From an uncultured Pelagibacteraceae bacterium (GTDB lineage Bacteria; Pseudomonadota; Alphaproteobacteria; Pelagibacterales; Pelagibacteraceae), in assembly GCA_902596185.1 (NCBI GenBank), contig CACJSX010000001.1:55183-119182 (forward strand): a stretch of 64,000 nt of DNA. The letters run 5' to 3'. The number at the start of each line of letters is the position of its first letter. Position 1 is the first letter of the stretch. Of the stretch, positions 27,903 to 36,004 are shown one piece after another. Made by a program: the position numbers and the translations under genes. The notes beneath the pieces were generated by a model. The model was not told the origin of the DNA and did no database searches. It saw only the letters and a program-made list of their open reading frames with translations.

Positions 27903-28766
27903 CTACTCTTTCAATAAAACTTTAGTTAAGACCTTTGCTATTATTGTTAAACTTATGATCATAATTATTAAGTATGTGAATGACATTGATGCTGCATAAC
28001 CCATCTGAAATTCCCTTAACCCTTTTATGAAAATGTAAAAACTTGATGTTTCAGTAGAAGTTCCTGGGCCACCAGAGGTTAAAACGTAAACTGTATCCAT
28101 TATCTTTGAAGCCTCAATTAACCTTATAATTATTGCTCCAATTGATATTGGAGCCATCAATGGAAATGTTACGTAAATAAATTTTCGGACTGGACTAGCA
28201 CCATCAATCGCTGCGGCCAAAAATGGTTCTTTAGGCAATGATAATAAGCCTGCTAATAAAAGCAGAAACATAAAAGGTGTCCATTGCCATACCTCCACTA
28301 TAATGACTGTAAATTTTGCAATAACTGGATCTGTTAACCACTTTGGAGCTACACCAAAAACTGATAACATATCATTTACTGGTCCTAAAGATTCATGAAA
28401 AAAAGTTCTCCAAATAACTGTCATGATTACTGGTGTTGTCATCATTGGAACTAAAAAAAGAACTCTAAAAAATCTTTTAAATTTAATATCTTTCCAAACC
28501 ATGTGTGCCAATGCAAAACCGATCACATATTGCAGGATAACTGTTGTAACTGACAAAAAACTCAATCTAAAAAATGATTCCCAGAATCTCGGGTCATCAG
28601 TAAATAATCTTATATAATTTTCTAAACCTATGTAATCTAAACCAGGATTATAACTATTCCATCCTGACAAACTTAATCTAACTACGAAAATAATTGGAAA
28701 AATTAATATGCCTATCAACACAAATAGACCTGGAAATAGGAAAAAATATTTGTGTTTAAAATTCAT
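27903..28766 (-). CDS. ABC transporter permease (MalF type)
   Basis: A 287-aa permease with about six helices and the EAA loop AAAIDGASPVRKFIYVTFPL. It pairs with the MalG-type permease. The gene follows the binding-protein gene after a long hairpin. Confidence 0.95.
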   Translation of the reverse strand: MNFKHKYFFLFPGLFVLIGILIFPIIFVVRLSLSGWNSYNPGLDYIGLENYIRLFTDDPRFWESFFRLSFLSVTTVILQYVIGFALAHMVWKDIKFKRFFRVLFLVPMMTTPVIMTVIWRTFFHESLGPVNDMLSVFGVAPKWLTDPVIAKFTVIIVEVWQWTPFMFLLLLAGLLSLPKEPFLAAAIDGASPVRKFIYVTFPLMAPISIGAIIIRLIEASKIMDTVYVLTSGGPGTSTETSSFYIFIKGLREFQMGYAASMSFTYLIIMIISLTIIAKVLTKVLLKE

Positions 28767-28798
28767 TTGTAAAAAAGGATTATATTAATTTTATATAA

Positions 28799-28824
28799 TG
28801 TGGCCATTTAAAAAAATGGCCACA
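28799..28824 (-). terminator. hairpin between ABC binding protein and permease genes
   Basis: TGTGGCCATTT-AAAA-AAATGGCCACA is a perfect 11-bp stem with a 4-nt loop. No good U-tract follows on the minus strand, so it may stabilise the 3' end of the binding-protein mRNA rather than terminate strongly. Confidence 0.75.
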
Positions 28825-28839
28825 TAAAGTATTTTTTAA

Positions 28840-30378
28840 TTATAGTTTGTTGTCTTCCATTTTAACACCAACAGCGTAAGCATCTTGAACTGCTTTTTTA
28901 CCTACTCTGCCTACAATTGCTTCCCACTCTTTAGCAACTTCATCTAAAGCTTCTTGAGGAGATAATTGTCCTGCTAAAGCTTTTGAAGTTCCAGTAGCAA
29001 CAGCACTTGTAAATTCAAATACACCTGGAACTCTTAGAGGGAAAACTCTGTTATTACTTTTTTCCATATCTAAAAGAGTCTTAGTGTAACTGTTAGCGAT
29101 CTCTGGATCCCAACCCATACTATTAATGTAAATGTTAGGGTCAAAGTCTGAGTTTTTAAATGGGTTAACACCAAATCTACCAATTGCTAAGTCAGCTTGG
29201 TGATTTGCTCCGTTAGAAAAGAAACATAGATAATCAAACGCCATATCTTTTACTTTACTTTTCTTAGCAACACCTACTGCCCAACCCCAAACAATGTAAG
29301 GAGCTTGGTTGTATTGGTTTTCCCAGCTATTAGATACTCTATTCCAAACTTTGTTTGCGCCTGGAAGTGGAGCTGCACCAACTTTATTTTTAATTGGACT
29401 GTCATCTTGCATCGCTGCAATAAATGCATCATCCCAAGAGAAACTAAATAAAGTTTGTCCACCACCAAATGATCCGATTTCATCACCTAGACCAAAGTTA
29501 GTTCCTCCTGGAGGAACATATTTAGTAGCTTCAACCCAATCAGTTAATGCCTCTACAAACCCAGGGTTATTGATGTTTGGTTTCATAGTTTCTAAATCAA
29601 AAAAGAAACCACCTGGAGTTCTTGGATTTTTAGCGTACGCTACTGATCTACTGAAAAAAGCTGCAAACATTAAATCATCTTTTTTCATAACTTCAGCTGA
29701 ACCGTATTCTTTTTCACCGTCTCCATCCCAGTCCCAACCATTGAAATATTTAGCCATTTCGCCATATTCTTTCCATGTTGTAGGAACTTTTAGCTCTTTT
29801 CCTGTATCTGCTTTATATTTTTTCTGCATTTCAGGATTATCTATTACGTCTTTTCTATATTTTAGATAATGTCTGTCACCATCAACTGGGTATTGATACA
29901 TAGTTCCATCCCAAGATGATACACCCATGTGAGATTTAGTTACGTCTTTCATCTCAGGTGAGTTCATGTACTTCTTAGGTACTGGTGCTAAATATCTTTT
30001 CCAGTCATTAATGAAGTTAGAAAATCCAAACACAATATCGTAAGGTGCTTGTCCAGCTTGGAAAGGAACCATTGCTTTTGAGTACAAATCACCTGCTGGT
30101 GTATGTGTAACTTCAACTTTTGCGCCAGTTAATTTCTCAAACTGCTCAGCATGTAGAGCTGTTGGCTCTCCCATTACAGGAATTGCGTGAGTATTTATTT
30201 TAAGAGTTTTTCCTTTGTAATTTTTCTTAGACATCTTCTCATAAGAACAATCACCAGGAATATCTCCTGTAGCTTTGATATGTGGAAACTGATCGCTCCA
30301 CTTATCAGCATATGCCATAGGACTAAATATCATCAAACTTGATATAATAGCCGTCAAGCAAGTTTTCATTAGTTTCAT
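28840..30378 (-). CDS. ABC transporter substrate-binding protein (family 1)
   Basis: A 512-aa periplasmic binding protein, longer than the usual 400-430, with a Sec signal peptide ending PMAYA. It contains WDWDGDGEKEYG, a DxDxDG-type loop that could bind calcium. Trp- and Tyr-rich segments (FSFSWDDAFIA, YIVWGWAVGV) suit a ring- or polyol-stacking pocket. The five-gene transporter resembles sugar/polyol importers. With an alcohol dehydrogenase next door, an alcohol, polyol or sugar is the best guess for the ligand. It lies 27 bp after the dehydrogenase. Confidence 0.92.
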   Translation of the reverse strand: MKLMKTCLTAIISSLMIFSPMAYADKWSDQFPHIKATGDIPGDCSYEKMSKKNYKGKTLKINTHAIPVMGEPTALHAEQFEKLTGAKVEVTHTPAGDLYSKAMVPFQAGQAPYDIVFGFSNFINDWKRYLAPVPKKYMNSPEMKDVTKSHMGVSSWDGTMYQYPVDGDRHYLKYRKDVIDNPEMQKKYKADTGKELKVPTTWKEYGEMAKYFNGWDWDGDGEKEYGSAEVMKKDDLMFAAFFSRSVAYAKNPRTPGGFFFDLETMKPNINNPGFVEALTDWVEATKYVPPGGTNFGLGDEIGSFGGGQTLFSFSWDDAFIAAMQDDSPIKNKVGAAPLPGANKVWNRVSNSWENQYNQAPYIVWGWAVGVAKKSKVKDMAFDYLCFFSNGANHQADLAIGRFGVNPFKNSDFDPNIYINSMGWDPEIANSYTKTLLDMEKSNNRVFPLRVPGVFEFTSAVATGTSKALAGQLSPQEALDEVAKEWEAIVGRVGKKAVQDAYAVGVKMEDNKL

Positions 30379-30405
30379 TATTACCTCTCTCTTCCTTTAC
30401 TTAAA

Positions 30406-31467
30406 TTATGGAACTAAAACAGCTCGTCCCTTAACTTTACCGTCGTTAAGATCATGAAGTGCTTTATTAGCATCGTCCAATTTATATTCTTGCATGGATA
30501 GCTTAACTTTTCCTCGATCAGCTAACTCCATCAATTCATATAATTCAGACCACGTTCCCACTAAATTACCTACAATTGTTTTCTCAGAAATAATCAAATC
30601 AACTGCAAGTGATTTAATTTCTTCCCCGTATCCAACAATGTAGTAAAAACCACCATTGGAAGTCATTTGAATTCCCATGGCAGTAGATCCTTTTTCACCT
30701 ACGAAATCGATAACCGCTTCTGAACCTTTTCCTTTAGTTAGTTCTTGGACTTTTTCGATTTCATTTCCATCAATTAAAACTCCATGATCACCACCAAGTT
30801 CCATTGCATGTTTTAAAGCTGCTTCAGATTTCTCAACTATAATAATGTCAGCTGCACACATTGCTTTCAAACATTGAATAGCGATATGTCCTAAACCTCC
30901 AGCACCAATTATTGTACAGCTTTGACCTGGCAATAAATGTCTAGTTGCTTTTTTAACAACTCTGTAGGCTGTAAGACCTGCATCTGAAAAAGGAGCAACA
31001 TCTTTAGGTGCTAACACTTTTGGAAGCTTAATTAAATTTCTAACACTTGTTTTTAATAGCTCAGAGTAACCTCCCTCTTTAATACTTAATCCAGGAAATG
31101 CTCCAGCTTCAGCATGCATATCATTACCTCTTCTGCAATCTAAACAGGTACCACCTGTTCCTGAAATTAATGGGTGTAAAATAACTGGGTCACCTTTTTT
31201 GTATTCGGTAACATCCTTACCTACTTCTTCTACCCATCCTGCATTCTCATGTCCCATTACACATGGTAACAAAGTTCCATCTGGATCTTGAATGTGTTTC
31301 CACACTCCTTCAATTATATGTAAATCTGTTCTGCAAACTCCCGCAGCACCAATCTTAACAATTACATCTGATGCTTTTTCAATTTTTGGATTTGGTAATT
31401 CTTCACCTGTAACCCATACTTTTTCTTTCATTTCTGGGTCATACTTATGCAAAACTTGTGCTTTCAT
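30406..31467 (-). CDS. zinc-dependent alcohol dehydrogenase
   Basis: A 353-aa medium-chain dehydrogenase. Catalytic-zinc ligands are the Cys in GVCRTDLH (near 43) and the GHENAGWVEE motif; the Rossmann fingerprint is IIGAGGLGHIAI (near 180). The structural-zinc lobe GGTCLDCRRGNDMHAE keeps only two obvious cysteines instead of four. It would oxidise a primary or secondary alcohol with NAD(P). First gene of the ABC-transporter operon and divergent from the regulator at 31612, so it likely processes the imported compound. Confidence 0.93.
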   Translation of the reverse strand: MKAQVLHKYDPEMKEKVWVTGEELPNPKIEKASDVIVKIGAAGVCRTDLHIIEGVWKHIQDPDGTLLPCVMGHENAGWVEEVGKDVTEYKKGDPVILHPLISGTGGTCLDCRRGNDMHAEAGAFPGLSIKEGGYSELLKTSVRNLIKLPKVLAPKDVAPFSDAGLTAYRVVKKATRHLLPGQSCTIIGAGGLGHIAIQCLKAMCAADIIIVEKSEAALKHAMELGGDHGVLIDGNEIEKVQELTKGKGSEAVIDFVGEKGSTAMGIQMTSNGGFYYIVGYGEEIKSLAVDLIISEKTIVGNLVGTWSELYELMELADRGKVKLSMQEYKLDDANKALHDLNDGKVKGRAVLVP

Positions 31468-31499
31468 CGTTTTCTCTCCCTTTTAATTTCTAAAACCCT

Positions 31500-31528
31500 A
31501 TTAAAAAATTGAAGTCAGATGGAGTCAA
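31500..31528 (-). promoter_or_regulatory. promoter of the alcohol dehydrogenase-ABC operon
   Basis: On the minus strand TTGACT (31523-31528) is followed after exactly 17 bp by TTTAAT (31500-31505), 32 bp before the dehydrogenase ATG. Both boxes are 5/6 matches to the vegetative consensus. Confidence 0.65.
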
Positions 31529-31543
31529 TGTCGCTTTTAAGTG

Positions 31544-31584
31544 TTCAATTAGTTTACAAATACAACCTGTGGTTAGTTGTTGAA
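31544..31584. promoter_or_regulatory. candidate operator between regulator and dehydrogenase
   Basis: Two nested inverted repeats lie just upstream of the dehydrogenase -35 box: TTCAA (31544-31548)/TTGAA (31580-31584) and ACAAC (31562-31566)/GTTGT (31576-31580). The location suits an activator site for the divergent AcoR-like regulator. The arms are short, so chance occurrence in AT-rich DNA is possible. Confidence 0.35.
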
Positions 31585-31611
31585 TACATCATTTTTATTT
31601 ATCTTTTAGGT

Positions 31612-32700
31612 ATGGGAAACTTATCTTCGAAAAGCATAGAATTTAAAAATATCCTTAAGAAAAGAGGAATGATGTCCTATGAGATGGGCAAGGAGATTTC
31701 AGACAGTTGGTCGAGATGTATTGCAGAGGGTCTTGATCCATTTAAAGATCCAAAACAAAGCGTAATATCATCTCTTGAATTAAAAGAGATTAAAGAAAAA
31801 AATGAAGCTCTTAGAAAAATAGTTCTCCCAGAATTGGAACTTTTATACTCACAAATTGCTGGAACTAATTTTATGGTCGCATATTCAGATGAGAATGGGT
31901 TGGTACTTGATACAATTTATGACAAAACTTGTCTTCAAACAGATGTTGGTAAAAGCGTGATACCTGGATCTATTTGGACTGAAAAGGTTTGTGGCACAAA
32001 CGGTCTAGGGTTATCTGTTGAATTAAAAAAACCAACAATAGTTTCTGGTAAAGAACATTTTTTTATAGCACATGAAAATATATCTTGTTTCGCAAGTCCA
32101 ATTATTAATTATGATGGTAAGACTATTGGAATTATAGATGCTTCAACTGACTATATGTCTAGAGAGCAACACACTCTAGCTTTAGTGAAACTAGCAACCA
32201 GAAGTATAGAAACTAAATTATTTTTAAAAAAGTTTGAACATGAATTAATTTTATCGTTTCATCCTCGACAAGAATATCTATCTACAACCAGCGTAGGTTT
32301 ATTAGCTATTAATGGAGATGGTCTAATTGTAGGTGCTAATAGTAATGCAAGAATTATGCTTAATGGACTAGAAGATCTTAAAAATGAAAATTTTAATAAA
32401 ATTTTTACTAATTCATTTTCATCTATTGCATCTGATTTATTAAATAATAAAACATTAAAAATTACCGATCATTTAGGTTCATCCGTTTTTGTAGTAAAAA
32501 GTCAAATTTTTAAAGAAAATAAATTTGTAGAGACAAAAAAAGAAAAGAAAAAAAGTACTTGTAAAAATTGTGAAGATACAAAAATCAAAAGAGAAAAATG
32601 TACTTTGATAAGATCAACTTTTAATGAAACAAATAATATCTCCGCCACTTCTAGAAAACTAGGTGTTTCAAGGACAACAATTTATAAGCACCTACAATAA
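31612..32700 (+). CDS. AcoR-like GAF/Fis transcription regulator lacking the AAA+ domain
   Basis: I place the start at MGNLSSKSIEF (31612; 362 aa), because the 31 residues added by the track ORF read as translated promoter DNA. The order is an N-terminal SWSRC helix typical of AcoR, a GAF domain with CGTNGLG and CFASPIINYDGKTIGIIDAS, a PAS-like segment (TSVGLLAINGDGLIVGANSNA), a Cys cluster STCKNCEDTKIKREKC, and a Fis-type helix-turn-helix (ISATSRKLGVSRTTIYKHL). The sigma-54 AAA+ ATPase found in AcoR is absent, so it should act on normal sigma-70 promoters. It is divergent from the dehydrogenase operon and likely controls it. Confidence 0.88.
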   Translation: MGNLSSKSIEFKNILKKRGMMSYEMGKEISDSWSRCIAEGLDPFKDPKQSVISSLELKEIKEKNEALRKIVLPELELLYSQIAGTNFMVAYSDENGLVLDTIYDKTCLQTDVGKSVIPGSIWTEKVCGTNGLGLSVELKKPTIVSGKEHFFIAHENISCFASPIINYDGKTIGIIDASTDYMSREQHTLALVKLATRSIETKLFLKKFEHELILSFHPRQEYLSTTSVGLLAINGDGLIVGANSNARIMLNGLEDLKNENFNKIFTNSFSSIASDLLNNKTLKITDHLGSSVFVVKSQIFKENKFVETKKEKKKSTCKNCEDTKIKREKCTLIRSTFNETNNISATSRKLGVSRTTIYKHLQ

Positions 32701-32706
32701 ATTTAT

Positions 32707-33621
32707 TTAATCAATTGGATAATCCCAAGCACTACCACCTATAACTTTGGAAATAGCTGAAAAGTCTTTAGTTTCGTTTCCATCTTTACAAAATTGGTCA
32801 TAAATTTCTAAAGCCATTTTTCCTAATGGTGTTTCCGCGTTTACGCTTTTGGCACAATCATTTGCAAGTTTAAGATCTTTATTCATCATTCCTGCAGAAA
32901 AACCTGGGCGATAATTGTTATTAGAGGGTGTTCCATCAATTAAACCAGGTAAAGGTGGATATACAGAAATTGGCCAACTATTACCTGATGCATTTTTCAT
33001 AATTTCATGAACTTTTTTGATATCTATGTTTAATCTTTTTGCTAACATTAATGACTCAGAAGCAGCAATCATCGCAATTCCTAAAGCCATATTGTTACAA
33101 ATTTTGGCACCATTCCCACTACCTAAATCACCTGCATGAAATATATTTTTTCCCATAATTTTTAATAAAGGAAGCGCTTTTTCAAATGATTCTTTTGATC
33201 CACCAACCATTATATTTAAAATTGCTTTTTGGGCTCCCATTACTCCGCCACTAACGGGTGCATCAATCATATTAATACCTTTTTCTGAAGCTTTTTTTCC
33301 AATCTCAATAGAAGTTTGAATGTCAATTGTTGAACAATCAATGAGTAAACAATTTTTTGAAACTTTATTTATTATTCCACTTTCTCCTAAATAAACTTCC
33401 TTAGAATGCTTACCCTCTGGAAGCATAGTTATAACCGTTTCAATATCAGCTGTAATTAAATCGTTTAAATTCGAAATCGTTTCAAGATTTTTTGCTTTTG
33501 CAAGCTCTAGCATTTTTTTTGAGACATCAAAAACTTTTACAGTTTTACCCGCCTTCATTAAATTTTCAGCCATTGGACAACCCATGTTGCCAACGCCAAT
33601 GAAAGCTATCGATTGTGACAT
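32707..33621 (-). CDS. 3-hydroxyisobutyrate/2-hydroxy-3-oxopropionate reductase family protein
   Basis: A 304-aa beta-hydroxyacid dehydrogenase. It has the dinucleotide motif FIGVGNMGCPMAENLMKAG at the start, the substrate motif DAPVSGGVMGAQ, and the catalytic lysine in GNGAKICNN. Members reduce tartronate semialdehyde or oxidise 3-hydroxyisobutyrate. Neighbouring glyoxylate-type enzymes slightly favour tartronate semialdehyde reductase, but specificity cannot be read. It starts 1 bp after the next gene's stop. Confidence 0.9.
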   Translation of the reverse strand: MSQSIAFIGVGNMGCPMAENLMKAGKTVKVFDVSKKMLELAKAKNLETISNLNDLITADIETVITMLPEGKHSKEVYLGESGIINKVSKNCLLIDCSTIDIQTSIEIGKKASEKGINMIDAPVSGGVMGAQKAILNIMVGGSKESFEKALPLLKIMGKNIFHAGDLGSGNGAKICNNMALGIAMIAASESLMLAKRLNIDIKKVHEIMKNASGNSWPISVYPPLPGLIDGTPSNNNYRPGFSAGMMNKDLKLANDCAKSVNAETPLGKMALEIYDQFCKDGNETKDFSAISKVIGGSAWDYPID

Positions 33622-33622
33622 T

Positions 33623-34576
33623 TTAATTTACTTTATTGATACAGTTTCCTGTTCTAAAAAACTCATCAAGGTTATCTATAGCTAAGTTAGCCATAGCCGT
33701 ACGAGTATCTTTAGTTGCACTACCTAGATGTGGAAGTATAAATGCACTTTTATGCTTTAGATAACCTGGATTTAAATTAGGTTCATTTTTATAAACATCT
33801 AATCCCACAGCATAAATTTTTCTTCTTTCTAGAGCATCTATCATTGCATCATCATCGACAATATCTCCCCTGGCTACGTTTGTAACAACAGCACCTTTCG
33901 GCAAATATTCTAATGTCTCTTTATTAATCATATCAATAGTTTCTTTAGAAGCTGGACAACAAATTGACAAAACATCAGATACTGATAGCAAACTTTTTAA
34001 TGTATCATGATAAGTTGCACCTTGCTCTTTATCTTCATTTAGTTTTGATCGATTGTGATAGTGAATTATCATTCCTAAAGATTTAGCAATTTTAGCAATT
34101 TTTTGACCAATTCTTCCCATTCCTAAAATTCCTAATCTAGATCCTGTCAGTTGTTTACCAATTAAATAATCTGCTGACCATTTCCAGCCTCCTTGTCTTG
34201 CACTTTCAATTCCCTCGGAAGCTCTTCTACATGCTCCAAGTATTAAAAGAATTCCAATTTCTGCTGTTGCATCTGTCAAAACATCAGGAGTATTTGTAAC
34301 TGCTATACCCTTATTCTTTGCAGCATCTAAATCTATATTTCCAAACCCAACAGCAAAATTTGAAATTATTTTTACACTCTCGGGTAATTTATTAATTGTT
34401 TCAGCATCCATTTTATCTGTTAAAGAGGTTAAAATTCCATCACAACCATGACTCATTTCTACTAACTTATTTTGAGAATACAGCTCATCATTATCATTGA
34501 AATTTACTTGAAAAATTTTTGATGCTTTTTCTTCGCAAGATTTAAGCAACCTTCTAGTGATCAGAATTTTTTTCAT
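33623..34576 (-). CDS. D-2-hydroxyacid dehydrogenase (glyoxylate reductase-like)
   Basis: A 317-aa NAD(P)-dependent D-isomer dehydrogenase. It shows the cofactor motif LGILGMGRIGQKIAK (near 148), TNVARGDIVDDDAM with the catalytic Arg region, and the catalytic His in ILPHLGSAT. The family includes glyoxylate/hydroxypyruvate reductases. It sits between a beta-hydroxyacid reductase and a GlcD-like flavoenzyme, which supports two-carbon or lactate-type 2-hydroxyacid metabolism. Confidence 0.9.
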   Translation of the reverse strand: MKKILITRRLLKSCEEKASKIFQVNFNDNDELYSQNKLVEMSHGCDGILTSLTDKMDAETINKLPESVKIISNFAVGFGNIDLDAAKNKGIAVTNTPDVLTDATAEIGILLILGACRRASEGIESARQGGWKWSADYLIGKQLTGSRLGILGMGRIGQKIAKIAKSLGMIIHYHNRSKLNEDKEQGATYHDTLKSLLSVSDVLSICCPASKETIDMINKETLEYLPKGAVVTNVARGDIVDDDAMIDALERRKIYAVGLDVYKNEPNLNPGYLKHKSAFILPHLGSATKDTRTAMANLAIDNLDEFFRTGNCINKVN

Positions 34577-34585
34577 ATTTTAAGA

Positions 34586-35959
34586 TTAGTTTAAATCAAA
34601 GATTTTTCCAGGATTCATTATGTTATTTGGATCTATAGTTCTTTTGATCGATTTCATAACTGGAATATTGTCAGGATGTTGTTCAAGCAGGTACTCTTTT
34701 TTGTGAAGTCCTACTCCATGTTCACCAGTGATAGTTCCCTCAAGTTCCAAAGCTTTCCTAATTAACGTACCATTAAAAGCTCTAAGCTGCTTATACATTT
34801 CTTTTTTTGTAGGATCATAAGGTAAAACTACGTGAAAATTTCCATCACCCATGTGACCTACCATTGGAGCTCTAACTCCAAATTCTTTTGCTTTTTCTTC
34901 TGCAAATTTTACACACTCTGTAATCTTTGAAATTGGAACACATACATCTGTTGAATAAACCCTTCCATTATTATTTAAAGCTTTAACAGAATAATATACG
35001 TCCCATCTTGCTTGCCAAAGTTTGTTTCTCTCCTCTAAATCCTTGGCCCATTTAAATGAACTTCCATTGTTATCTTTTGATAATTCTTCTACAATTTTTA
35101 TATTCTCATTGTTTGAAGTCTCTGATCCGTGAAATTCAAAAAATAAAGTTGGTACTGCTTCAATATCTTTTAATTTAGAGTAATTTATAGAAATACCCAT
35201 CTGATCTGCATTAAGCATTTCAATTCTAGCAATTGGGACACCATACTGAATAACCTGTTGAGCTGTCATTACAGCATCTTCTAGAGAAGAAAAATGACAT
35301 ACAGCACTCATAATACTTTCTGGTATAGGAGATAATCTTAAGTGAACTTCAGTGATAATACCTAGAGTCCCTTCTGATCCAATAAATAAATTTGTTAAAT
35401 TGTAACCTGCTGAGGTTTTTTTAGTTCTGCCACCTGTATTAATAATATCGCCATTTGGTAGTACTACTGTTAGACCAGATATAACTGTCTTCATAGTTCC
35501 ATATTTCACAGCCATAGTTCCTGAAGCAGAAGTTGAGGCCATTCCTCCTAATGCAGCGTTTGCTCCTGGATCAATTGGGAAAAAAACTCCATCTTCCCGT
35601 AAATACTCATTTAATTGCTCTTTTGTTACACATGCCTGAACTCTGCAATCAAAATCTTCAGCATTTACAGTTAAAATTTTATTCATTTTTTCTAAACAAA
35701 TAGTAATACCATTTTCATTTCCTACAACATTTCCTTCTAAAGATGTGCCTGTACCAAAGGGAACCACAGGAATTTTATGTTCATTACAAAGTTTTAATAT
35801 TTTTGATACCTCTTCATTAGTCTCTGGAAAAACTACAGCTTTTGATAGAACTGGATCATAAGTATCCTCACCTCTTGCATAATTTCCACGAGCAGACTCT
35901 GAAGTCGAGAATCTATTGTTTAAAAGATTTTTTAATTCTATCTCAACTTGTTGGTTCAT
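34586..35959 (-). CDS. GlcD/D-lactate dehydrogenase-like FAD oxidase
   Basis: A 457-aa FAD-linked oxidase of the VAO fold. The FAD-binding segment is PVVPFGTGTSLEGNVVG (near 65) with GGMASTSASGTMAVKYG, and the C-terminal cap has MVGHMGDGNFHVVLPYD and TGEHGVGLHKKEYL. Candidates are D-lactate dehydrogenase (cytochrome acceptor) and glycolate oxidase GlcD. No GlcE or GlcF genes adjoin, which favours a stand-alone D-lactate/D-2-hydroxyacid dehydrogenase. Confidence 0.9.
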   Translation of the reverse strand: MNQQVEIELKNLLNNRFSTSESARGNYARGEDTYDPVLSKAVVFPETNEEVSKILKLCNEHKIPVVPFGTGTSLEGNVVGNENGITICLEKMNKILTVNAEDFDCRVQACVTKEQLNEYLREDGVFFPIDPGANAALGGMASTSASGTMAVKYGTMKTVISGLTVVLPNGDIINTGGRTKKTSAGYNLTNLFIGSEGTLGIITEVHLRLSPIPESIMSAVCHFSSLEDAVMTAQQVIQYGVPIARIEMLNADQMGISINYSKLKDIEAVPTLFFEFHGSETSNNENIKIVEELSKDNNGSSFKWAKDLEERNKLWQARWDVYYSVKALNNNGRVYSTDVCVPISKITECVKFAEEKAKEFGVRAPMVGHMGDGNFHVVLPYDPTKKEMYKQLRAFNGTLIRKALELEGTITGEHGVGLHKKEYLLEQHPDNIPVMKSIKRTIDPNNIMNPGKIFDLN

Positions 35960-36004
35960 AATTCTAAATTTTGATATTAATAAAAAAAAATATGAAAATA
36001 CAGC

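Noticed and set aside
29309-29869. 186-aa plus-strand ORF opposite the ABC binding-protein gene
   Set aside because: Antisense shadow; no recognisable motifs, and the minus-strand gene is clearly real.
31519-31611. 31-residue N-terminal extension of the AcoR-like regulator ORF
   Set aside because: The reading includes the promoter/operator region of the divergent dehydrogenase; homology begins after MGNLSSK.
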